Positions 56,426 to 64,000 of a DNA stretch of 64,000 nt are shown here, one piece after another. Position 1 is the first letter of the stretch, and the number at the start of each line of letters is the position of its first letter. This DNA is from Spisula solida (lineage: Eukaryota; Mollusca; Bivalvia; Venerida; Mactridae). The notes under the pieces are model-generated. The model made no database searches and was not told the DNA's origin. It saw only the letters and a program-made list of their open reading frames with translations. Location of the stretch: the NCBI GenBank assembly GCA_947247005.1, contig OX365953.1, positions 1,431,001 to 1,495,000 on the forward strand, in the 5' to 3' direction. A program made the position numbers and the translations under genes.

Positions 56426-57030
56426 ACCACCAAATACACCCATTCAGATCCCCAAGAGATCTACCTCTTCTCCGATTTCACTGGTTTAAGGCCATACGAC
56501 ATACTCACAACCCAAATATTTACCCATTTAAGACAATATAGAGTGCTTACCACCATATAATACACCAATTCAATGCCCTATGGGATAACAACCTGTACCA
56601 AATGCACTAAGTTCCCCCTACACGTACATTATGCCACATTAGGTACTGATCACCACCACATAATAAGCTATACCCTTTAAAGAAGTATTTGGTACTCCTC
56701 GCCACCACCAAATGCACTCATTCAAATTCCTGTGGAATATACTCATCCACATAATACACTCATTTCAGGCTGTATACGGCACCAAGCACCAAACAATACA
56801 CAAATTCAATGTCCTATGGGGTATTCATCATCACCCAATAAACCCACTGCCCTATGACATTGCCGTACTTGCCTCCATCTCATACACCCATTTCAGGAGT
56901 AGTGGGGTACCCACATCCAACAATTACACTAATTCAATGCCATTATGGTGTTCTAAACAACCTCCAAGTACATCTATACAAGACCAAAAGAGGTATTCAA
57001 CACCACCAATTTATATGTGTACACCTTATC
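56425..57030 (-). repeat. 42-bp minisatellite, inverted orientation
   Basis: From about 56425 the same words appear inverted (accaccaaatacacccattc; caatgccctatgggataaca; ccaccaccaaatgcactcat). The switch point is inside the array, so the whole structure is one palindrome with a much longer array on the left side. Units are highly diverged. Confidence 0.85.
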
Positions 57031-58161
57031 AATGACCTACTGGTCTGTGGTACTTATCACCACCAGGAATAGTATTTTTCATTTATTTTTCATACTTTGA
57101 CCTTGACATTACCTTGAACTTTGCTTCAAAGTGGTCAATGTAGTATGCTTATTTGATGCACAGTAGCATATGAGTAATTTGCATGCTAACATGTATCTTT
57201 ACACCCATGTATGATACTGTCTCATAGTAATTTAAACATACTTTATATGGATTGACCATTAATGGCGGCCATCTTGGATTTCCTGGTCCTCACCACCCTT
57301 TTACAATGTACGACAGCAGGTCTATACACTAATTTATCGTCACATAAGGAAATTTTGGTATGAATCGGTTCTTGATCTACTTTTGTGGCCACCTCACCTG
57401 AAAAACAACTGTTTAAATCCTGCCTAATGCTATACAAGGGACATTATATATTATGGCGGCCATCTTGGACGCCATCTTGGATTTTGCTGGTAAATTTTAG
57501 TCACAAATGATATTTTTTGAATGCCACTATAGATATATCATAATAATAAACATTTTTATCACAGATATCTTTTGTAAAACTTTCAGAATACATGAGTACA
57601 TATTTCTTGTATAAAAATGGTGGGTGGGGTAAGAAAAGCACATAGTACAAGATATACTGTGTATCCCCATTACTTGAATGCCAATGTGTTCCAAAGTAGT
57701 TTTATTTAAACTGTTGAATGTAAACCTTCATTTAAATGATCAATGTTGATAGCTTTTGTAAATAAATGCTATACAAACAAAGAAGATACCAGGTGAAAAA
57801 GCGTTTTAAGCCATTTTTACATTGGTTTTACCTGTAAATGACCTTGACATTGACCTTTGAAGATTCTAAAAATATTTTAGTTAAAAATAGTGATGCTGTG
57901 TCTATAACAATTAAGCAAAATTATTTCAAAAAGTTGCATCATATTCCTGATATTTTCATAACATTAATATTAAGCTAATACTGCCAAAAAGGCGGCCATC
58001 TTGGACGCCATCTTGGATTTCTCGGAACGCCACCACTTTTGGCAATTTATGCCGGCAGTCTCAGATACTATGGACTTACCCGAACATTTTGGTATATGAC
58101 ATGTCTTGTTAACAGAGAGGTCCTACCCCAACTTTTTTTTCTTGAGATTGTCACCCTACCA
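57030..58161 (-). repeat. Right arm of the young inverted repeat
   Basis: Inverse of 52569-53690. Includes gccatcttggacgccatctt at 57462 and 57993. Confidence 0.88.
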
Positions 58162-58237
58162 ATATTCCCTTATTGTTTTTAGGTAGCACAAAAAAGAGAT
58201 TATTTTAATATATGTCTATGCGACACTCCTATGTTAT

Positions 58238-58340
58238 AGTTAGAACATATTAAGTAAATTTTAATGATTAAAAAGGGCGTAGCGAGCGAAGCGAAGTGAG
58301 TCCTTTTTAGTCATTAAAATTTACTTAATATGTTCTAACT
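58238..58340. mobile_element. Short hairpin MITE with a gcgtagcgagcgaagcg loop
   Basis: Arms agttagaacatattaagtaa with attttaatgattaaaaaggg, and the inverse cctttttagtcattaaaatt with tacttaatatgttctaact. The stem is about 38 bp with one or two mismatches. The loop is a run of gcg-ag words. A related attttaatgattaaattttc follows at 58430. Confidence 0.7.
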
Positions 58341-58648
58341 AACTTAGAATATAACATTCTGCAATCTGATTGGCCGATAGAAAGTAGCGCCAACGCATGA
58401 CGTCAACTCTATGAAGAGAAAATTTTAATGATTAAATTTTCATTTAACCGCCAAAATTCGGCGATTTCATTGGCTCATAATGTAGGTTATATTCTAAGGG
58501 ATTATTACAAATCAACTATCATTCGAAATACAGCGACCGAAATCACCACAAGAACACCAGAACACCGTGTTTAAATCATATTACCCCAATGTCGAGGGAC
58601 TCCACTGGCTATGTGGTGTGAAGTGTCGTGGAGATTACTAGACACAGT
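58341..58648. other. Flank of the hairpin MITE, no gene
   Basis: Includes cattggctcataatgtaggt near 58470 that may be the outer part of the same element; otherwise unassigned. Confidence 0.3.
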
Positions 58649-58649
58649 G

Positions 58650-58835
58650 AAACCTCAATAATCAGACCATCCCGGGACCCTTACACTGGTCTCTTTATTG
58701 AGTTGGTCTCAATATTGAAGTTCAATAATGAGCAAACAGATGAAAAATGGACCCGCAAATTTTGGTCCTAATTTTGAGTTGGTCTCATTATCGAGGTGTC
58801 CTTTAGGTAAGGATTTACTGTATAGAAATCCCTAT
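58650..58835 (+). mobile_element. MITE-like repeat with acagtgaaacctcaataatc terminus
   Basis: Begins acagtgaaacctcaataatc then agaccatcc; contains repeated gagttggtctcaatattgaa and gagttggtctcattatcgag. This internal pairing of ttggtctcaatattga words is typical of a MITE family recalled from bivalves. No ORF. Confidence 0.45.
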
Positions 58836-58939
58836 TTATAAAACTTTGCTTGGTTAAACTAGAGGTATGTTGGAAATTTAGACTCAAGTCCAGAAATAAG
58901 ACATCGTTTTGAAAAGTTCTCTTTCTTATTATCGATCCT

Positions 58940-59620
58940 AATTAAGTCTGGCTCAGATATTTGGATTGTTATTATCTGTTACCGAGAGTATCGGCAACTT
59001 ATATCTCACATAGATTAGAAATAGAAGCTGGTCGGTGGGATAAACCTGATAAAATACCTTTCCATGATAGAAAATGTCAAGTATGTAACGTCATTGAAGA
59101 TGAATTTCACTTTATATTGGAATGTCCTCTATATGATTTACGTAAACAATACCTAACACAGTACTACCGAAGAAATTACAATACGAGTATACCTAAATTT
59201 ATCGAATTGTTAACTTCAGAAAATACCACTGTTCTCAAAAACCTGTCAATGCTTATTTATAAGTCTTTTGATTTAAGAAACAGGAGATACTTATTATGAG
59301 AAACATTATCACATATTTATGAAAATATATATACATGTTTAAAATGATTTGATGTGCAAAAATAGAGATACAAGTAATGTTAATATCAAGGATTCTATAA
59401 TTTTTGAAGATTTGTATTTTCACTGTACATAATGTCAACAATGTTTATATATGAGTGTGTTTGTGACATATGTATGCGTGTGTGTATGTGCGTGTATGTG
59501 CGTGCATGTATGATGTGTGCGTGTGTGACAGTATGCGAGTATATCTAATTTATTACACTAAGTATTGTTGTAAACTCATGGGCATAATGCTTAATGTTTT
59601 GGAAATAAACCATTTCTTAA
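58940..59620 (+). mobile_element. LINE 3' end, 5'-truncated
   Basis: Coding tail 58961-59299 (112 codons): ATYISHRLEIEAGRWDKPD, CQVCNVIEDEFHFILECPLY and LKNLSMLIYKSFDLRN. It shares the CxxC...EDEFHF...CPLY layout with the C-terminal region of the LINE at 50.1-52.3 kb but is a different element. A 3'UTR with a (TG)n stretch and aataaacc (59605) follows. Confidence 0.8.
59455..59535 (+). repeat. Imperfect (TG)n microsatellite
   Basis: gtgtgtttgtgacatatgta, then gcgtgtgtgtatgtgcgtgt and similar, within the LINE 3'UTR. Confidence 0.8.
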
Positions 59621-60177
59621 AATGAATCTGTTTGTATAGCTGGGACAAGAATGGCGTGGTGTGAGAATCTATTAGTATGTTCAGATGCTGCACGGAAGCA
59701 CTACATTGCCAACAGCACACATTGACTGCATATGGTTAGTGAGTAAATGCCAAAATTGCTGGAAATATCTGAAAAACATTACTTAACCAAACTTATTCCA
59801 ACTACTAAAAATTCCGCCATAGACCTGAACAAAACGTTCCGAATTAATGACCTCATGTATGTATACAACGTTTAGAATTTTAAAGATTTCGAAAGTTGAT
59901 AGTCCAGTAGTTTAAATAATCATCGTAGCCTAAATACAGATACAGGTGCGTGCATGATGGATAACTCTGGTATAACTCCTTTACATTCAGCATTCTTATT
60001 ATCTCCCTTTGTTCACATTGCTAGTATTATTTTCAGTTTTTCAGTAAATTGACGATCACTACTAACTTGCTATTCCACAAATAACAGACATCTACTCCAC
60101 ATGTTGAGAACATGACAATAGACTCTCTCACATATGAACATAACATGTACGACCTAATACGCTAAATAAATAATCAC
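59621..60177. other. Intergenic DNA
   Basis: No gene or recognised repeat. Confidence 0.3.
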
Positions 60178-60320
60178 CCGGACGCCGGAAGATGCCATGC
60201 AGGAAGCCTTGTGGGTTTATTCCTACTGGAAGAAATTAAGCAGTGACGTAGACGGGAATCGAACCAGGAATCTCTCGTTCTCAAAGTGCACACCCTACCT
60301 CTTGGCCACCGCTCCCCTGT
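60178..60320 (-). mobile_element. tRNA-derived SINE copy 6
   Basis: Minus strand: ggagcggtggccaagaggta (A box region), then attcctggttcgattcccgt (B box complement at 60253-60264) and the core cactgcttaatttcttccag. The clearest SINE head in the window; same body as copies 1 and 4. Confidence 0.75.
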
Positions 60321-60555
60321 AATAACATATACCAGACCGCCTCGAGAAATTTTAACTGTACTGTACATGTATACAGTTCACCTACCCCTTTGATCTTAAG
60401 CAGACATGTTATTTCATAATTCAACTACGCTTATTGGGTTTGTAAAGTTTGGTAACTTGCAGTTTTCATACAGGAATATTGGAATATCGATCGTACTACT
60501 TTAAAGAGACAAGTTCCAGCAAGTACAGACACCCTGCTCTATCATCTAGCTAACA

Positions 60556-61310
60556 AAAGGTTGCTAACATCACACAATGATAACTGTATGTCCACTGTAT
60601 CCAAAGGTTGCTAACATCGCACAATGATAAATGTATGACCACTGTATCCAAATGTTGCTAACATCGCACAATGATAAATGTATGCCCACTGTATCCAAAG
60701 GTTGCTAACATCGCACAATGATAAATGTATGCCCACTGTATCCAAAGGTTGCTACCATCTCACAATGATAAATGTATGTTCACTGAATCCAAAGGTTGCT
60801 AACATCGCACAATGATAAATGTATGCCTACTGTATCCAAAGGTTACTACCATCGCACAATGATAAATGTATGTCCACTGTATCCAAAGGTTGCTAACATC
60901 GTTCAATGATAAATGTATGTCCACTGTATCCAAAGGTTGCTAACATCGTACAATGATGATTGTATGCCTACTGTATCCAAAGGTTGCTAACATCGTACAA
61001 TGATGATTGTATGCCTACTGTATCCAAAGGTTGCTAACATCGCACAATGATGAATGTATGCCTACTGTATCCAAAGGTTGCTACCATCGCACAATGATAA
61101 ATGTATGCCTACCCGTACCCAAAGGTTGCTACCATCTCACAATGATAAATGTATGTTCACTAAATCCAAAGGTTGCTAACATCGCACAATGATAAATGTA
61201 TGTCCACTATATCCAAAGGTTGCTAACACCGTACAATGATGAATGTATGCCTACTGTATCCAAAAGTTGCTAACATCGCACAATGATAAATGTATGCCCA
61301 CTGTATACCC
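60556..61310. repeat. 47-bp minisatellite, about 16 copies
   Basis: Unit aaaggttgctaacatcgcac followed by aatgataaatgtatgcccac and tgtatcc; starts at 60556, 60603, 60650 and so on, 47 bp apart. Variants: taccatctcac, gatgattgtatgcctac. ORFs across it (61007-61192) are by-products. It lies about 270 bp upstream of the TRIM-like exon. Confidence 0.9.
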
Positions 61311-61581
61311 TAGTGTTATCTAAATGCACGGTTTAAACAAAATAAGTAAGTAAGTCAGACAGTAAATAAGTTAAGTCTTTATTTTACGAGGCTAACATAT
61401 TTACAATAATGAAATTTTCCATATGGGCCATATACACTGACTACTTTTTCAAAACGGGTGCATTCACCGCGACGATAACGATTTAAAAAGTATTAACCGA
61501 TGTTTTATTGTTACCGTATAGGGGAATTCCCTAAAAATACCGATTGAAATCGAAAGTAGTGTTCAAATTCAAGCGGTGAAA
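61311..61581 (+). promoter_or_regulatory. Upstream region of the TRIM-like gene
   Basis: About 270 bp between the minisatellite and the ATG. No clear TATA box; contains attcaccgcgacgataacga. The promoter is assumed from position only. Confidence 0.25.
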
Positions 61582-61925
61582 ATGGCAAATAAAGCACGTT
61601 CTCAGGGTAAAATGTCGGAGGAAACATTTGATTTTGTGTGTACTACTTGTGCACAGAAAGGCAAGACTCTGGAAGCTGTAAAGTATTGTGTAGAATGTGT
61701 CGGATATTGCTGTCAATCGTGTACCGACACACACAACTGGTTCCCGATATTGAAGAACCATAATTTGATGGAAGTCAGTCATGGAAAGAAGACGAGCGGA
61801 CAGCAGTCAAGATTCCTTGAAATTCCTACAGAACGATGTAGTATGCATGTGGCCAAGGTGGTGGACATGTATTGTGAAGGTCATAATGTTGTTGGCTGTT
61901 CTACATGCTTCGTTAAAGATCACAA
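61582..61925 (+). CDS. First coding exon of a TRIM-like double B-box protein (partial)
   Basis: ATG at 61582; 114 complete codons plus two bases, then a donor (cacaa then gtaagtgg). No RING precedes it. B-box 1: Cys20, Cys23, Cys36, Cys39, Cys44, Cys47 and His51/His60 (FVCTTCAQKGKTL, KYCVECVGYCCQSC, HNWF). B-box 2: Cys86, His89, Cys98, His101, Cys106, Cys109, His114 (RCSMHVAKVVDMYCEGH, CSTC). This layout, with no RING and two B-boxes ahead of a later coiled coil, is that of TRIM56/TRIM71/TRIM45-like proteins, hugely expanded in bivalves. Role: probably scaffold or immune-type adaptor; E3 activity is uncertain because no RING is visible. The coiled coil and C-terminal domain must lie in later exons; none is recognised in the remaining 2 kb. 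Confidence 0.8.
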
Positions 61926-62432
61926 GTAAGTGGAGTCCTACAAATATGACTCTCGGTTTGTTTTTTAACATTTGGACTTTCGTTTTCAAACCGAACTGCC
62001 AATTATCAAAGTACCTCAGTATTCATCGCGTCTAGATTTCTGGACTAAAGTAAGTAAGGCCTAAAATAAAATATTGTTTGTTTCCCCTTCCCCTACCTAC
62101 CCGAAAAAAGGCCCTACCCAAAATATTTTATTGCCCAAGTTGAAATAATATTGTTTATGAATATTGGGGATGGAAATGTTATTTTTTGTTTACGGGCTTG
62201 TGTCTTACTAGTAAATTTGGTACCTATTAAACGTAAGACTGTTGGTTTTCACATGATTGAGTTATTACTAAATATCATTATAAATGTGTATGTCTTGACC
62301 AACTATTATTCTAAAAAAATTCTAAAAAAATAGTTTACCTACCTATCTATCCATTCTAAATCTAATTGGGTCGGAAAAGGGAATCAAAGAATATTTCAAG
62401 TTCGGCCTCATAGGTAATTTGCCTTCTTTTTA
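61926..62432 (+). other. Intron of the TRIM-like gene
   Basis: No further exon is recognised. Contains an inverted pair, taaaataaaatattg (62062) and caaaatattttattg (62120), around a cctacctacccgaaaaaagg core, likely a MITE. Confidence 0.4.
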
Positions 62433-63850
62433 GCTCACCCTGTCACTTTTTGTGATCACTCTTCGTCCGTCCGTCAACAATTGCTCGTGAACACATTAGA
62501 GGCTACAGTTATGACCCAATCTTTATGAAACTAATTCAAAATGTTAGTCTCTATGAAATATAGGTCACTTTCGAAACTAGGTCATGTGGGGTCAAAAAAC
62601 TAGGTCACAAGGTCGAATCTTAGAAAACGCGTGTGAAAACATTAGAGGCTTTAGTTATGACCCAATCTTTATGACACTTAATCAAAATGTTTGTCTCTAT
62701 GAAATCTAGGTCACATTCGAAACTAGGTCATGTTGGGTCAAAATCTAGGTCACTTGGTCAAATCTTAGAAAACGCTTGTGAAACATTAGATGACACAATT
62801 ATTGCCCAATCTTCATGAAACTTGGTCAGAATGTTTGTCTCTATTAAATCTAAGTGAAGATCGAAGCTGGGTCATGTAGGGTCAAAACTAGGTAACAAGG
62901 TCAAATCGTAGACATATTTTGTAAACACCCATTAGAGGACACAATTATGGCACAATCTTCATGAAACTTGATCAGAATGTTTGTCTCTATGAAATCTAGG
63001 TCATGTTTGAAACTGGGTCATGCAGGGTCAAAAACTAGGTCACTAAGTAAAATTTCAGAAAAAGCTTGTGAACACCCATAAGAGGACATAATTAAGGCCC
63101 AATTTTCATGAAACATGGTCAGAATGTATGTCCGTATAAAATCTAGGTCAAATATGCAACTAGGTCATATTGGGCCAGAAACTAGGTCACTATGTCAAAT
63201 CTTAAAAAGCTTGCGAAAACATTAAATGACACAATAATGGCCCAATCTTCATGAAACTTGGTCAGAATGTTTGACTCTATTCAATCTAGGTGAAGAACGG
63301 AGCTGGCTCATATGAGGTCAAAACTAGGTCACTAGGTCAAATCTTATAAAAAGCTTGTAAACATTTTAGAGGTCACAATTCTGGACCAATATTCATGAAT
63401 CATGGTCAGAATATATGTCTATATAAAATATAGGTCAAATATGAAACAGGGTCAAGTGGGGTCAAAAACTAGGTTACTAGGTCAAATCTTCGAAAAGGTT
63501 TGTGTAGTCACTAGACGTCACACTTTTGACATAATATTTATGAAACTTGGTCTTAATGAGCATATCGACTTAATCAAGGTCAAATTCCATATTGGGTCAA
63601 CCGGGTCAAAATGTAGGTCGCTTGGTCAAACCAAGGCACTAGAGGTCACAATTTTGATCAAATCTGCCAATATGGATTATCTGATGTAAATAAAAAGGTC
63701 ACTGGAAAGGACCATATGATAACCTTGTACATGCTACTAAGGCTGGAATAACTTCTTTTAAGTTGTAAATGGTTTCTTATATCACCATGTGGGCTTTAAT
63801 GAACTAGTACTACAGGTGAGCGACCTAGGGCCCTTTGGGTCCTCTTGTCT
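62433..63850 (+). repeat. Imperfect 147-bp tandem repeat block (about 8 units) with caggtgagc end
   Basis: Begins agctcaccctgtcacttttt and ends caggtgagcgacctagggcc, so the termini are inverted copies (agctcaccctg / caggtgagc). Between them, units of 143-148 bp start with tgtttgtctctatgaaatct at about 62541, 62689, 62832, 62980, 63125, 63268, 63412 and 63556. Each unit contains several aggtca words and one aggtca-nn-ggtca pair. The element type is common in bivalves from memory. It lies in the presumed intron of the TRIM-like gene. Confidence 0.85.
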
Positions 63851-64000
63851 TAGTAAACAAACCATGAGTAGACAAGAATCTATGCATTTATGAACTCGCC
63901 TCGCTAGCATATCTATTTCGGTACATGCTGCTCATATGTAAACAGTATTTTTTCCGACCTCGGTTCGCTAGCTCAATTTTCATATGAAGGAAAGGGTCAT
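63851..64000. other. Window end, no feature recognised
   Basis: Includes tcgcctcgctagcatatcta and gacctcggttcgctagctca, possibly the start of another palindromic repeat cut by the window edge. Confidence 0.3.

Larger units (their letters stand above)
52569..58161. mobile_element. Very young 5.6-kb long inverted repeat (foldback) enclosing a 42-bp minisatellite
   Basis: Left arm 52569-53690 starts ggtagggtgac; right arm 57030-58161 ends gtcaccctacc. Over 52640-52820 the arms differ at only about 2% of positions by eye. Arm landmarks: catgtcatataccaaaatgt, tctgagactgccggcataaa, ccaagatggcgtccaagatg (also near 53258), accaggtgaaaaagcg-type and aaggtcatgtcaaggtcaaa. No transposase, RT or other protein motif is seen. 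The interior (53690-57030) is the minisatellite. Confidence 0.9.

Noticed and set aside
50100..59620. LINE tails on both sides of the 5.6-kb palindrome as an outer part of the inverted repeat
   Set aside because: The two LINE C-terminal regions are in opposite orientation but clearly different in sequence, and the palindrome ends sharply at 52569 and 58161.
60178..60320. Possible true tRNA genes at the SINE heads (also at 28760, 40155 and 40688)
   Set aside because: A and B boxes are present but the acceptor stem does not close and a SINE body follows; SINE heads are the simpler reading.
60556..61310. CRISPR array
   Set aside because: Units are tandem without unique spacers, in an animal genome; an ordinary minisatellite. 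The same applies to the 23-, 42- and 49-bp arrays.

Overview
The window is a stretch of animal nuclear DNA, most likely from a bivalve mollusc. It is AT-rich, its genes are spliced and sparse, and most of the sequence is repeats. Four things point to a bivalve: a secreted sponge short-chain-collagen (SSC)-like protein of the kind expanded in bivalves; an orphan single-exon peptide-type GPCR; terminal sequences recalled from abundant bivalve MITEs (the motif gagccgttctccaggaaaac, and acagtaaaa elements carrying aaattcgtggg); and a 147-bp repeat block that ends in a caggtgagcgacctagggcc motif. The species cannot be fixed from this sequence.

Host genes. (1) A minus-strand gene at about 4.4-6.5 kb has two phase-compatible exons that resemble the N-terminal part of calcium-responsive transcription factor (CARF/ALS2CR8)-like proteins; a further minus-strand ORF lies at 2.6-2.8 kb. 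(2) A complete two-exon gene on the plus strand (14337-16039) encodes a 257-aa secreted SSC-like protein, with a TATA box and a poly(A) signal. (3) A complete intronless class A GPCR of 366 aa lies at 46092-47192; its start codon sits at the end of a 107-bp tandem repeat array that repeats the start-codon context. (4) The first coding exon of a TRIM-like double B-box protein lies at 61582-61925 and continues beyond the visible exon.

Mobile elements. 17.4-20.1 kb: a Penelope-like element with RT and GIY-YIG domains on the minus strand, broken by one in-frame stop and flanked by 34-bp inverted MITE ends. 21.4-27.9 kb: a young LTR retrotransposon on the minus strand with 1.12-kb LTRs about 99% identical. 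Its only large ORF is gag fused to the C-terminal tail of integrase; protease, RT, RNase H and the integrase core are gone. 50.1-52.3 kb: a decayed LINE. 58.9-59.6 kb: a second LINE 3' end. Six tRNA-derived SINE copies and at least a dozen MITE or foldback elements are scattered throughout.

Large-scale architecture. An old inverted duplication has arms at about 29.4-33.8 kb and 37.4-44.3 kb. Many elements sit in only one arm, so the two arms serve as filled/empty site controls for each other. A second, very young long inverted repeat (52569-58161, arms about 98% identical) encloses a large 42-bp minisatellite that itself reverses orientation. Other arrays are a 49-bp minisatellite open in three frames (11.5-12.25 kb), a 23-bp E-box minisatellite in both arms of the old duplication, a 47-bp array (60.55-61.3 kb) and a 147-bp array rich in nuclear-receptor half-sites (62.4-63.8 kb).

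The host genes show no sign of acting together; the window reads as a repeat-dense region with four unrelated genes. No rRNA, true tRNA or CRISPR was found.
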